Below, piece after piece: positions 1-8,984 of a DNA stretch of 64,000 nt. This stretch comes from Rhizobium vallis (lineage in GTDB: Bacteria; Pseudomonadota; Alphaproteobacteria; Rhizobiales; Rhizobiaceae): the NCBI RefSeq assembly GCF_003985155.1, contig NZ_ML133687.1, positions 186,001-250,000 on the forward strand, read 5' to 3'. Below the pieces are notes generated by a model that saw only the letters and a program-made list of their open reading frames with translations, did not search any database and was not told the origin of the DNA. Position numbers and translations under genes: made by a program. The first letter of the stretch is position 1, and the number at the start of each line of letters is the position of its first letter.

Positions 1-714
1 AATGATGACGGCGCCGCGGCTTTCGATCTGCTGGCGCAGATTATTCTCCACCTGGTCGAGCACATCAGACAGCGAAACCGGCTTCAGCTGCGGCCCGCCG
101 GAGGCCTCGAGCTTGGTGAAGCCCGAGACCTTGACGATCAGGTCTTCCATATGGTCGGCGGCACTCAGCACGTAATCGAGCAGTTCCCGGTCTTCGGCGG
201 GCAGCGCTGATGAACCATGCAGGATGCGGCTGAAGGATTTGATCGTCCGCAGCGGCTCCTTCAGATCGTGGGCCATGGCGCGGGTGAAGATCTCAAGCGA
301 TTGCCGCTTCTGCTCCAGCTTTGCCTCCAGCACGCCGTGCATGATGGCGTTCTGGATGCAGCGATGCAGTGTTTCAGGCGAAAGCGAATCCTTGGTCAGA
401 TAGTCGCGCGCGCCGCTCTTCATCACCTCGACGGCGACGGTTTCGCTGCCCTGGCCGGTCAGCATGATGACGTTGGCGGTGGGATCGTCCTCCAGGATAT
501 CGGCAAGAACGCCGAGCCCGTCGCGCCCAGGCAGGGAATAGTCAAGCAGGATGCAGTTCGGCCGTCTCCGGTGGTTCAGCGCAAGGCCTTCTTGGCCCGT
601 CTCAGCCTCGACGACCCTGTAAGCCGTGCTGGTGACACGGCCGAGTATGCGGCGATAGACCTCGCGATCGTCGATGTTGTCGTCGATGATGAGGATAGAG
701 CAGTCTTCCGCCAA
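1..714 (-). CDS. Receiver-histidine kinase, 3' end outside window
   Basis: The first 238 codons are visible and the rest lies left of the window. Residues about 5-120 form a response-regulator receiver: acidic pair in ILIIDDN, acceptor Asp in CILLDYSLPG, Thr in MLTGQG and Lys in LTKDS. A HisKA dimerisation domain follows with phospho-acceptor His in AMAHDLKEP near residue 150; the ATPase domain must lie beyond the edge. The start is TTG, 4 nt after the stop of the upstream response regulator; no ATG or GTG is in frame before it. The order receiver-then-kinase means it probably takes phosphate or an allosteric signal at its N terminus. It is the last visible gene of a leftward three-gene two-component operon. 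Signal and output are unknown. Confidence 0.85.
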   Translation of the reverse strand, partial: MAEDCSILIIDDNIDDREVYRRILGRVTSTAYRVVEAETGQEGLALNHRRRPNCILLDYSLPGRDGLGVLADILEDDPTANVIMLTGQGSETVAVEVMKSGARDYLTKDSLSPETLHRCIQNAIMHGVLEAKLEQKRQSLEIFTRAMAHDLKEPLRTIKSFSRILHGSSALPAEDRELLDYVLSAADHMEDLIVKVSGFTKLEASGGPQLKPVSLSDVLDQVENNLRQQIESRGAVII

Positions 715-718
715 TCTG

Positions 719-1144
719 TCAGTCCTCGAGCGGCAGGATCGCGATTTCGAACCAGTATTCCTTCAGCCGCTGGATCGCGGCAAACAGCCCGTCGAGATCA
801 ACCGGTTTCTGCACATAAGTATTGGCGCCGAGCGCATAGCAGCCTTCGATATCACGCTCGTCGTCCGAGGTCGTCAGGATGACGACGGGGATCTTGCGCC
901 AGCCGTCATTCGACTTGATCGCTTCCAGCGTTTTGCGGCCGTCAAGGCCGGGCATGTTGAGATCGAGCAGGATCAGCCCCGGCTTCGGCACCATCGTGGC
1001 GAGCATGTCGAGCGCTTCCTGACCGGAGGCGGCCCAGCGAATCGAGTTGCGCAGATTGGTGCGTTTGAAGGCGCGCATCGTCGCTTCGAAATCGTCTTCG
1101 CTATCCTCGACGATCAGGATCGGTTGCGTGTCACGCTGCTGCAT
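719..1144 (-). CDS. Single-domain response regulator (Rcp1-like)
   Basis: This 141-residue stand-alone receiver has no output domain. The acidic residues are in LIVEDSEDD, the acceptor Asp in LILLDLNMPGLDG, the Thr in VILTTSDDE and the Lys in VQKPVD. The long acidic insertion after the first strand is typical of Rcp1-type regulators that pair with phytochrome- or PAS-type kinases. ATG lies inside the 3' end of the upstream kinase (14-bp overlap), so the two are translationally coupled and likely cognate. The gene ends 4 nt before a receiver-kinase start, suggesting a phosphorelay from membrane kinase through this receiver, though that flow is inferred from order only. Confidence 0.88.
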   Translation of the reverse strand: MQQRDTQPILIVEDSEDDFEATMRAFKRTNLRNSIRWAASGQEALDMLATMVPKPGLILLDLNMPGLDGRKTLEAIKSNDGWRKIPVVILTTSDDERDIEGCYALGANTYVQKPVDLDGLFAAIQRLKEYWFEIAILPLED

Positions 1145-3305
1145 TCTGTCCCTCACGCTTTTTCCCCAAGGTGAAATAGAATGTGGTCCCGACGCCGACC
1201 TCCGATTCCAGCCAGATATCGCCATTGTGACGGGCGATGATCTTGCGGACGAAGGTGAGGCCTGCTCCGGTTCCGTCATCGGATTCCTGCGACTTTTCGA
1301 GCCGCTTGAAAATGCGGAAAATGTCCTCGTGGAACTCCTCCGGAATACCCTTGCCGTTATCCTTAACAAAAAACACGTTGCGGGCAACCGTGCCGTCCTT
1401 CCCGACGAACCGGTCGAGGTAGCCTATTGAGACAAGTGGCGCCGGCTTGTCGTTGTATTTGATCGCATTGGTGATGAGGTTGCGGAACACTTCGGTCAGC
1501 CGCGGCGCATCGCAGATCACCTCCGGCAGCCGGCCGTCGATGATGACCCTGGCATGCCGGTCTTCCAGGAGGAGCTCCATCGTTGCGGCGACATCCTTGA
1601 CGATCAGGCCGATATCGGTGCGTCTGACTGCCAGCTGCTGCCGCCCGAGCCGGGAGAAATAGAGGAGGTCGTTGACGAGCTTCTCCATGCGTTGGCTGAG
1701 GCGCACCAGCCGGTTCAGCCGGCGCACGCCATCGACGTCGAGCTTGTCTTCATAGTCTTCCAAGAGGAAGCGGGAATGGTTGTGCAGGCCGCGCAGCGGT
1801 TCCTTGAGATCGTGCGAGGCGATATAGGCGAATTCATCGAGGTCGTGGTTGCTGCGCTCGAGTTCGGCCGTGTAGGCCTCGAGCTGGGCAAGCGTGGTTT
1901 TCATCCGCTCGTCCTGCCGGGCGCGCTCGCTGATATCGCGCACGATGCCGACGAAAGTCTTCGTATTGCCGGTGACGACAGCGCTGATGGAAACGTCGAT
2001 CGGAAAGACGATGCCGTTCTTGCGTCGTCCCGAGACCATGCGCGTCGTGCCGATGATTCGCTCCTCGCCGGTCTGCCGGTAATGAGCGAGATAACCGTCA
2101 TGCTCGGAATGGTAGGGTTCGGGCATCAGCATCTTGATGTTCCGGCCGATCGTCTCCTGCGGCGAATAACCGAACATGCTTTCGGCCGCTGGATTGAAGC
2201 TTGCGATCGTTCCACGCTCGTCGATGACGATGACGGCATCGGGCGTGCTGCGCATAAGCGCGCCGAAGCGGACACGCTCGTTTTCCAGGTGGTGGGTGTT
2301 GCGCATGAAATAAAAGATGAGAATGGCGATCAGCCAAAGCGTCGCGGCCGTGATGGCGCGGTTGGCGATCTCCTGCCAGAACACGGCTTCGTCGTGTTTG
2401 ACGGCGAAGAAGCCGAGCATCAGCAGCACGGTGCAGGCAAAGGCAAAGAAAAGCGGCGCGTCCCTGTTGCCGAACCAGAGCGCCGTCAGCACCAGTGGCA
2501 CGTAGAGAATGCCGTTGGCGACACCGAGCGGCGTATAGAGATCGACGAGAAGGCCGGTGAAGCAGACCGCAGCCGGGATCCAGAGCGGGATCTGCGCCCG
2601 GTTCGCCGGCTGCATCAGCCAGGATCTGGCAAGAAGCCCCGAGCCGAAAGCGACCATGCCGACCGCGGTATGCAGCGCCATCGCTGCGTAGATGCCCCAG
2701 CGATAGCCCTGTTCGGCATCGGTGACATAGCCGGCGAGCGCGATCATGCCGAGTGTGATGACGATGTAGCTCGTCAGCTCCTGCACCACCTGGCTTTTCG
2801 ATCTTTCAGCCCGCAGCGAGAGCAATAGCGAAAGATTGCCGATCAGGAAGATCAGCGCCGTATTCGGTCCCATGCCGCCGCCGATCTTTGCCATGAAATC
2901 GGGGGAGATCAGGAATTGCGACACCAATATATCGACATTGTGGAAGGTACGGCCGAGGGTAACAATCTCTACGAGCCGGGCTGCTGCGATTGCCGCCGCC
3001 AGTCCTGCAGTGATTGCTGCCGCCACCCGAAAACGGCGGGCGTCGAGCGTCGAGGTGACGAGTCCCGCGCCGGAAAGCACAAAGCAGAGCGCGGTGTTGA
3101 AGGCCATCGAGGGAAAACCGGGAGCGACGGAAATGATCAGCTCGATCTGCAGCAGCCAGCCGGCAAGAACGGTGACGCCGAGAAGCACCATCAGGCAGCC
3201 GACGACAATCGCGAAGGCACGATAGCGCCACCGCCTCGGCTGGTCCTGCAGGTTCAAATCGCTCCTGTCCTGCACCCGCGTATCCTCCTCGGTTCGCGCG
3301 GTCAT
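1131..3305 (-). CDS. Membrane PAS histidine kinase with FixL-like PAS
   Basis: A 724-residue kinase. Residues about 30-335 contain multiple hydrophobic segments (membrane sensor region, MASE-like). A PAS domain at about 346-465 has the FixL pattern: His402 in SEHDGY and, 20 residues on, Arg422 in IIGTTR, matching the haem-ligand His and the oxygen-sensing Arg of Bradyrhizobium FixL. A HisKA domain (His498 in YIASHDLKEP) and a HATPase domain (N box ITNAIKYND, G boxes DNGKGIPEE and GTGAGL) follow. ATG at 3305 is preferred; an in-frame TTG 33 nt upstream is possible. It overlaps the downstream response regulator by 14 bp. Haem binding is inference. Confidence 0.85.
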   Translation of the reverse strand: MTARTEEDTRVQDRSDLNLQDQPRRWRYRAFAIVVGCLMVLLGVTVLAGWLLQIELIISVAPGFPSMAFNTALCFVLSGAGLVTSTLDARRFRVAAAITAGLAAAIAAARLVEIVTLGRTFHNVDILVSQFLISPDFMAKIGGGMGPNTALIFLIGNLSLLLSLRAERSKSQVVQELTSYIVITLGMIALAGYVTDAEQGYRWGIYAAMALHTAVGMVAFGSGLLARSWLMQPANRAQIPLWIPAAVCFTGLLVDLYTPLGVANGILYVPLVLTALWFGNRDAPLFFAFACTVLLMLGFFAVKHDEAVFWQEIANRAITAATLWLIAILIFYFMRNTHHLENERVRFGALMRSTPDAVIVIDERGTIASFNPAAESMFGYSPQETIGRNIKMLMPEPYHSEHDGYLAHYRQTGEERIIGTTRMVSGRRKNGIVFPIDVSISAVVTGNTKTFVGIVRDISERARQDERMKTTLAQLEAYTAELERSNHDLDEFAYIASHDLKEPLRGLHNHSRFLLEDYEDKLDVDGVRRLNRLVRLSQRMEKLVNDLLYFSRLGRQQLAVRRTDIGLIVKDVAATMELLLEDRHARVIIDGRLPEVICDAPRLTEVFRNLITNAIKYNDKPAPLVSIGYLDRFVGKDGTVARNVFFVKDNGKGIPEEFHEDIFRIFKRLEKSQESDDGTGAGLTFVRKIIARHNGDIWLESEVGVGTTFYFTLGKKREGQNAAA

Positions 3306-3467
3306 TTTTTCCGAAATCGAGGAATACTCAATAGCCAAGCCGAGGCTGTGCCGTGCTTTTTGCGAAACGATTCACGCTGAGCTATATCGAATTTTAGCAA
3401 AACGGCGTTATCGTGATGTGTAAGGACAGCGAGGATCATTCGAACAATATCTGGGTTGCGGTGCTGG

Positions 3468-3845
3468 ATGCCTACTTTATTTTACGTCGACGACAGCAGA
3501 GATGACCTCTTCTATCTCGACTATATCAGCAGAAAACAGCAGGTAGATGTCGATCTATTCTGTTTTCCGACCGCCGAGGCGGCATTTGAGGCGCTGGAGC
3601 AGCGCGTGGCGGAAGGCAAGGGCCCGCCCGAGCTGCTGATCGCCGATCTTTATATGCCGCTGGACAGCGGCATTGGATTGATAGGCCGGCTGCGCCTCGA
3701 TGATCGGTTCAAGGCAATGCGGCTTGCCATCTGCAGCGGATCGGATGCCGACGAGGATCGCGCGCGTGCGCTCGAGGCGGGTGCCGATTTCTATCTGGAA
3801 AAGCCGCTTGACCTTGCCGTCATTATTCTCAATCTTGAAGTGTAG
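3468..3845 (+). CDS. Single-domain response regulator
   Basis: A 125-residue receiver without output domain: acidic pair in FYVDDSRDD, acceptor Asp in LLIADLYMPLDSG, Ser in AICSGSD and Lys in YLEKPLD. The first ATG that opens directly into the receiver strand is used; a TTG 12 nt earlier would add four residues. It is divergent from the membrane PAS kinase across about 160 bp and may be another output of that system. It ends with a short tail, so it probably acts by protein contact rather than on DNA. Confidence 0.8.
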   Translation: MPTLFYVDDSRDDLFYLDYISRKQQVDVDLFCFPTAEAAFEALEQRVAEGKGPPELLIADLYMPLDSGIGLIGRLRLDDRFKAMRLAICSGSDADEDRARALEAGADFYLEKPLDLAVIILNLEV

Positions 3846-4325
3846 GAAACGGCGGAAGCTCCGAGGCCGATTCTCCGCCGTTCGTCCGAGCCGTGTGACA
3901 AACCGCAATTGACAAGGTCGAGCACGCATCCCAAGATGCAACCGAAGCGAAGACAAGGGAACGCAAAATAAGCGCTGAGAGAACCGATCTACCCGCGTTC
4001 GCCGCCACGAACATCAGCCAACCCCTTAGCTGAATGGGCCTATCGGCTCTCTCGCGCTTACGTCTGGCACTGCCTTCTCGCATTCATGGATGTTGAATGC
4101 AGGAAGAGATACGATACCCAGGTAAGAACTACTGCCCTCAGTAAAATCTGCCCGTGCATCACCTGTAGTTGAGATAATTGATGATATCCGCCTTACATAT
4201 CGAAAGTCCCCGTTTTCGATACTTGTCATCAACCGTCTCGCAATTTTTGTAGCTCTTCGCGTTTAAGAGGTATATCCCAAGATTTCGGGATCGAAGGGAT
4301 TGGCGGGAGGAGAGGAAGAGTGGGA
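3846..4325. other. Intergenic region with inverted repeats
   Basis: No convincing gene. A 9-bp inverted repeat (3848-3856/3874-3882) just after the response regulator could be a weak terminator but has no T run. An 8-bp inverted repeat TATCGAAA/TTTCGATA with 8-bp spacer (4198-4205/4214-4221) and a shorter one ATCCC/GGGAT (4274-4278/4287-4291) lie upstream of the LuxR-type gene and are candidate operator sites. The short reading frames here have no recognisable protein character. Confidence 0.5.
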
Positions 4326-5030
4326 ATGAACAATGCCCCGGCAATTCCCTTTCATGCCGGACCGGAGCTGAGCCGGGCGATCAACCGCACCGATTTTTTC
4401 CGTCTGCTAAAGGCGGCGGCGCAGCACTATAACTTCGAAAATTTTGCGCTTGCCCGCATTTCCGAGGCTTCGGCCCCCTTCGGCGAACGCGATATCGTCA
4501 TCACCAATGTCGCCGAGCGGCGCGTCGGTCTTTTCATCACGACGTTGAAGGAGGCGCTCGGGACGGCGCGGGCAAAATCCGCCCAGTTCCTGGCGACGCC
4601 GGTGCACGGACGGAGCGCCCAGCCGGAAGGTTACTCGTCCGATCTCGTTTTCAACGAGTTCCGCAGCGGCGTCTTTCTCTTCATTCCATTGTTCACGCCG
4701 GAAGGGCGGCGATATTGCCTCGTGCTCAGCGGCGCGCGCCAGGAGCCGGACCAGAGCGAGATCGCCGACATCCTGCTCGACGCCATGCGCATCTTCGACA
4801 AGCTCTACGAGGAAATTCTGACGCAGGAAATGTCCGGGCGGCTGACGCAGCGCGAATCGGAAATCGTCAAATGGACGAGCGAAGGTAAGACGTCGGCGGA
4901 AATCGCCATCATCCTCGGTCTCTCCGAACATACGGTCAATTCGCACATCACCGCAGCCGCGCGCAAACTTGACGCCGTGAACCGCGTTCATATGGTGGCG
5001 ATCGCGTTGAGAAACGGATTGGTGTCGTGA
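4326..5030 (+). CDS. LuxR-type regulator, VisN/VisR-like
   Basis: A 234-residue transcription regulator. The N-terminal 150 residues resemble the autoinducer-binding-like domain of LuxR proteins; the C-terminal 65 residues are a LuxR helix-turn-helix (LTQRESEIVKWTSEGKTSAE, then HTVNSHITAAARKLDAVNR). The C terminus aligns better with VisR of this window (HTVNAYLGSATIKLDSVNR) than with generic LuxR sequences, so it looks like a third member of that family. ATG follows AGGAAGAG; a GTG two codons upstream is an alternative. The downstream response regulator starts 31 bp later and may be co-transcribed. Ligand and targets are unknown. Confidence 0.8.
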   Translation: MNNAPAIPFHAGPELSRAINRTDFFRLLKAAAQHYNFENFALARISEASAPFGERDIVITNVAERRVGLFITTLKEALGTARAKSAQFLATPVHGRSAQPEGYSSDLVFNEFRSGVFLFIPLFTPEGRRYCLVLSGARQEPDQSEIADILLDAMRIFDKLYEEILTQEMSGRLTQRESEIVKWTSEGKTSAEIAIILGLSEHTVNSHITAAARKLDAVNRVHMVAIALRNGLVS

Positions 5031-5061
5031 AGCTGGTTTCGGGATTGGGGAAATTAAGAGG

Positions 5062-5499
5062 ATGACCGCCGAAACAACTCGAAGGGGTCAGGTAAAGGTT
5101 CTCTTTGTGGACGACGAATTCATTGAATTCCGCGCGCTCAAGAAGAAGATCGCCGATCTCTCGGAGCCTGCCATCGAGCTCGAATATTCGCAATCGATCG
5201 GCGATGCGCTGGAAAAGGTCCGGGCGGCGCGCTTCGACCTCATCCTGCTCGACAACCGCCTCCTGCCCAATGCCGATTTCCGCGACACGGTGCCGGAGCT
5301 GCGCGGCATCGGCTATACCGGCCCGATCGGCGTCGTCTCGACCGATATTTCGGGCGGCTATTTCCAGGAATTCCCGAATTACGGCGTCGATTTCCGTATC
5401 GGCAAGGACGAAATCGACGTCCAGGCGCTGCAGCATATCATCCGCGAATATGTGACCTACGCCGTTCCGGATTTCTGGAAAGACGACTACAGCATCTAA
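5062..5499 (+). CDS. Single-domain response regulator
   Basis: A 145-residue receiver: acidic residues in VLFVDDEFIEF, acceptor Asp in LILLDNRLLP, Ser/Thr in GVVSTD and a Lys in RIGKDE. The extended C-terminal tail (about 20 residues rich in aromatic and acidic residues) has no DNA-binding domain. ATG is preceded by AAGAGG. It follows the LuxR-type gene and converges with a soluble histidine kinase, a likely but unproven partner. Confidence 0.8.
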   Translation: MTAETTRRGQVKVLFVDDEFIEFRALKKKIADLSEPAIELEYSQSIGDALEKVRAARFDLILLDNRLLPNADFRDTVPELRGIGYTGPIGVVSTDISGGYFQEFPNYGVDFRIGKDEIDVQALQHIIREYVTYAVPDFWKDDYSI

Positions 5500-5547
5500 G
5501 CAATCCCGGCAAAAGGACTGCACGCTTTCGGCATCATGCTTTGGCCA

Positions 5548-6264
5548 TCAGGCGATGGGAAGGCGGATGGTGAAGCGGCTGCCGCTTTCATCCGAATGCT
5601 CGAGGCTGATGTCGCCACTAAGCGCCGTCAGAAACTCTCGCGCCGTCGTCAGCCCGAGACCGGCGCCGGGAACGGTTCCCGCCTTTGGCAATTTCCAGAA
5701 GGCCTCGAAGATCCGTTCCCGATAAGCGGGATCGATGCCCGTCCCGTTGTCGGAAATCCGGATGAACCAGTCCGTCCCCTCCCGCTCTGCCGTGATGGTC
5801 ACATGCGGCGGCTGCTCGCTGCGAAAGGTGAGGGCGTTCGACATGAGATGGCGCAGCGCGAGACCAAGCAGGGCGGGGTCGGTGCGGATGGAGGGCAGGC
5901 CTTCGCTCGCCAGCGTAGCATCGTGCACTGCTGTCTCGTCGGTCAGTTCGCCCCAGATTGTCTCAACCAGTGCCTGCAGATCGACGTCTTCAGGCGTCAC
6001 CTGAGGGGCTCCTCCGGCAAGGCTCATCAACGACTTGGTTAGGCGCTGGGCCGTCTGCGCCTTCTCCATGATCATCCTGAGGCTTTGAAGCTGTTCGCCG
6101 TCGAGCGTCTCCTCGAGGTCGTCCAGAAGCAGCTCGGCATACATGGCAATGTGGCGTAGCGGCGATTGCAAATCGTGCGAGGCTGTTGCGAGAAAACGCT
6201 TGATTCGCTCCTCGCTTTCGCTGGCCGCATTGGTGTCCAACAGTCTCGTCGGGTTGGATGACAT
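5548..6264 (-). CDS. Soluble histidine kinase without sensor domain
   Basis: A 238-residue minimal kinase: about 28 residues, then HisKA with His in ATASHDLQSPLRHI, then HATPase (N box LRHLMSNALTF, G boxes DNGTGIDP and GAGLGL). There is no transmembrane or sensor domain, so it must receive its signal from a partner or work as a cytoplasmic relay. The start used is the ATG of MSSNPTR; the longer frame upstream runs into the secDF terminator and is rejected. It is convergent with the preceding response regulator. Confidence 0.82.
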   Translation of the reverse strand: MSSNPTRLLDTNAASESEERIKRFLATASHDLQSPLRHIAMYAELLLDDLEETLDGEQLQSLRMIMEKAQTAQRLTKSLMSLAGGAPQVTPEDVDLQALVETIWGELTDETAVHDATLASEGLPSIRTDPALLGLALRHLMSNALTFRSEQPPHVTITAEREGTDWFIRISDNGTGIDPAYRERIFEAFWKLPKAGTVPGAGLGLTTAREFLTALSGDISLEHSDESGSRFTIRLPIA

Positions 6265-6298
6265 TTGGCAATTTCCCGATCTTCGTAGCCGACAATAG

Positions 6299-6330
6299 AA
6301 AAAGGGCGCCGGTTGTGCAACCGGCGCCCT
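6299..6330 (-). terminator. Rho-independent terminator of secDF
   Basis: A perfect 12-bp stem (AGGGCGCCGGTT/AACCGGCGCCCT) with loop GTGC, followed on the minus strand by five T. It lies 27 nt after the secDF stop. Confidence 0.9.
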
Positions 6331-6356
6331 CCTCAAGGATGCGTTAACAACCGCGT

Positions 6357-8900
6357 TTAGCTGGCAGACTTGCGCGGGCGACCCTGTTCTGGCGGGATGA
6401 TTTCGACATCGCTTCCCGGTGCGGCCTTGGCATGGCGGCGGCGCCAGTCGCCGAGGAAGAGCAGGATGGGCGCCGCGATGAAGATCGACGAGGCGCCGGC
6501 GACGAGGATGCCGAAGACCATCGGGATCGCGAAGCTCGACACCGCACTGCCGCCCCAGATTGCCATCGGCACCAGCGCGAGGAAGGCCGTCGCATTGGTG
6601 TAGAGGCTTCGCGCCAGGGTCTCGTTGATCGACTTGTCGATGATCTCGCGCAGCGGCATCGACTTGTAGAGCCGCATGTTTTCACGCATGCGGTCGTAAA
6701 CGACGACCTTGTCGTTCACGGAGTAACCGACGAGCGTCAGGATGGCGGCGATAGCCGTCAGGTTGAAGTCGAGACCGGTGATCGCGAAGAAGCCGATCGC
6801 CTTGGTGACGTCGAGCACCAGAGTGACGATAGCCCCGACGGCGAACGGCCATTCGAACCGCACCCAGATATAGATCAGCATCGCGAAGCTTGCGATCACG
6901 ACCGACAGGATACCAGCCGAGGCAAGCTCGCCGCTGACCTTCGGGCCGATGACATCGGTGCCTTCGACGGTTGCGCTCGGATCGATCTTGGCGACTTCGG
7001 CCTTCAGCTTGGTCACTGCTGCCGTCTGCGCTTCCTCGCCGCCTTCCTGCCGCTGCGCGCGAACGAGAATGCTGTTGTTGTCGCCGAAGGACTGAAGCGT
7101 GATTTCGCCGAGGCCCAGACTATCAAGGCCCTCGCGGAACTTCGCAAGATCGGCCGCGCCCTGGGTCTTGACGGCCATCTGAATGCCGCCGCGGAAGTCG
7201 ACGCCGTAGTTGAGGCCGGGATGGATGAAGAGCACGACAGAGGCGATCGAAAGCAGCGCCGAAACGGTGACGCCGAAGAAGCGCGCCTTCATGAACTGGA
7301 TGTGCTTGTCATAGGGGCTGAACGGGATCAGCGGCCGGATGTTCAGCACCTTGAGTTTGCGGCGGCGGGTGATCTCGATCATCGCGACGCGCACGAAGGC
7401 GACCGAGGTGAACATCGAGATGATGAGGCCGAGCGCCATGGTCACGGCAAAGCCGCGGACCGGTCCGGAGCCGAAGTAGAACAGGATGGCCGCAGCGATT
7501 AGGGCCGTCATGTTGCCGTCGATAATGGTCGAATAGGCGCGGCGGAAGCCGGTATCGATGGCGGCGAAGGCGCTCTTGCCCTTGCGCGTTTCTTCGCGGA
7601 TGCGCTCGTTGATGAGAACGTTCGCGTCGACCGCAAGGCCGATGCCGAGAACGACGCCGGCGATACCCGGTAGCGTCAGCGTCGCGCCGACCAGCGTGAG
7701 CGCCGAGAAGGTCAGGATCGTATGGATCAGCAGCGCCACGTTCGCCAGGACACCCCAGGTGCCGTAGAGAACGAGGATGAAGGCTGCGACGAGGATAAAG
7801 CCGACGATGCCGGAATAGATACCCATCTTGATGGCATCGGCGCCGAGGTCGGCGCCGACGGTGCGTTCTTCGATGACCGTCAGCTTGGCGGGCAGGGCGC
7901 CGGCGCGCAGCATGGCGGCAAGCGTCGTTGCGCTGTCGGCCGAGAAGCTGCCGGAGATCTGGCCCGAGCCGCCGGTGATCGGCTCGCGGATGACCGGCGC
8001 GCTCAGCACCTTGTCGTCGAGGACGATGGCGAAGGGATTGCCGACATTCTGACGGGTGATTTCGGCAAAGCGGGTGGCGCCGGCGCTGTCGAATCGGAAG
8101 CTGACGACCGGCTCATGCGTGTTCGGGTCGAAGCTGACGCGGGCATCCGACAGGCGGTCGCCTGATATTTCGACGCGGTCGAGGACCGGATAGGTTCTGC
8201 CTTCGGCGTCGTTCAGCATGGTGACGCCGGGGCCAGGCTGGTTGTTCGGCGAAAGCATGTGGAACGACATCTTCGCCGTGGAGCCGAGAAGCTCGCGCAG
8301 GCGCGACGGATCCTGCGCGCCCGGAAGCTGGACGAGCACGCGATTTCCGCCGATGCGCTGGATGGTCGGCTCGGAAACGCCGACCTGGTCGACGCGCTGG
8401 CGAATGACTTCAAGGCTCTGCTGGACGGCATTGTCGACATTGGCGGAGATACCGGCCGGCGAGAAGCCGACGGTGATGGTGGCTCCGTTCGCCGTGACGT
8501 CGAGATCGGTCTGGCCGGCGCTGATGCCGGTGCTGATCGGGTTGGCGAGCGTCTTGAGGTCAGTGACGGCTGCATCGCTCTGCGAGGCGTCGGCGAGCGT
8601 CACGACGATCTGGTTCTGGCTGCGGACGACGGCCTTCGGCTGGATGCCCTTTTCGCGCAGCACACGGCGCGCGTCCTGAAGCAGCGACTGCAGCCGCTCC
8701 TTGGTGAGATCGGCTTCATCGACTTCCAGAACGAGGTGCGAACCGCCGCGCAGGTCGAGGCCAAGCGAAACCTGGTCGTGCGGCAGCCATGCCGGCACGC
8801 GCTGGAGGACGGATTGCGGCAGGACGTTCGGTAGGGCGATCAATAGGCCGAGAAAGATGATCACCGTATAGGTGAGCACCAGCCATGGTGAAGTACGCAT
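6357..8900 (-). CDS. secDF: SecD-SecF fusion, protein export membrane protein
   Basis: An 847-residue fusion of SecD (about 1-530) and SecF (about 540-847), which use the proton-motive force to complete Sec-dependent export. Each half has one N-terminal membrane helix, a large periplasmic domain (SecD P1: LGLDLRGGSHLVLEVD; SecF: GVDFRGGIQM) and five further helices. Conserved helix motifs are GLAVDANVLINERIREE in the SecD half and GYSVNDKVVVYDRMREN in the SecF half. The ATG opening MRTSPWLV is preferred because AAGGA sits just upstream; the longer frame adds 16 unlikely residues. A strong terminator follows. Fused secDF is usual in rhizobia. Confidence 0.96.
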   Translation of the reverse strand: MRTSPWLVLTYTVIIFLGLLIALPNVLPQSVLQRVPAWLPHDQVSLGLDLRGGSHLVLEVDEADLTKERLQSLLQDARRVLREKGIQPKAVVRSQNQIVVTLADASQSDAAVTDLKTLANPISTGISAGQTDLDVTANGATITVGFSPAGISANVDNAVQQSLEVIRQRVDQVGVSEPTIQRIGGNRVLVQLPGAQDPSRLRELLGSTAKMSFHMLSPNNQPGPGVTMLNDAEGRTYPVLDRVEISGDRLSDARVSFDPNTHEPVVSFRFDSAGATRFAEITRQNVGNPFAIVLDDKVLSAPVIREPITGGSGQISGSFSADSATTLAAMLRAGALPAKLTVIEERTVGADLGADAIKMGIYSGIVGFILVAAFILVLYGTWGVLANVALLIHTILTFSALTLVGATLTLPGIAGVVLGIGLAVDANVLINERIREETRKGKSAFAAIDTGFRRAYSTIIDGNMTALIAAAILFYFGSGPVRGFAVTMALGLIISMFTSVAFVRVAMIEITRRRKLKVLNIRPLIPFSPYDKHIQFMKARFFGVTVSALLSIASVVLFIHPGLNYGVDFRGGIQMAVKTQGAADLAKFREGLDSLGLGEITLQSFGDNNSILVRAQRQEGGEEAQTAAVTKLKAEVAKIDPSATVEGTDVIGPKVSGELASAGILSVVIASFAMLIYIWVRFEWPFAVGAIVTLVLDVTKAIGFFAITGLDFNLTAIAAILTLVGYSVNDKVVVYDRMRENMRLYKSMPLREIIDKSINETLARSLYTNATAFLALVPMAIWGGSAVSSFAIPMVFGILVAGASSIFIAAPILLFLGDWRRRHAKAAPGSDVEIIPPEQGRPRKSAS

Positions 8901-8984
8901 GTTGTATTCCTTGATAATCGGGGGCCTGCGCTCGGGCGCTGGCGGCATGTCGTCAATGGCAGGAAGCGCCGCTCGGCGCAGGCG

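Noticed and set aside
4026..4232. 68-codon minus-strand frame in the gap before the LuxR-type gene
   Set aside because: No ribosome site or recognisable features; overlaps inverted repeats likely to be regulatory.
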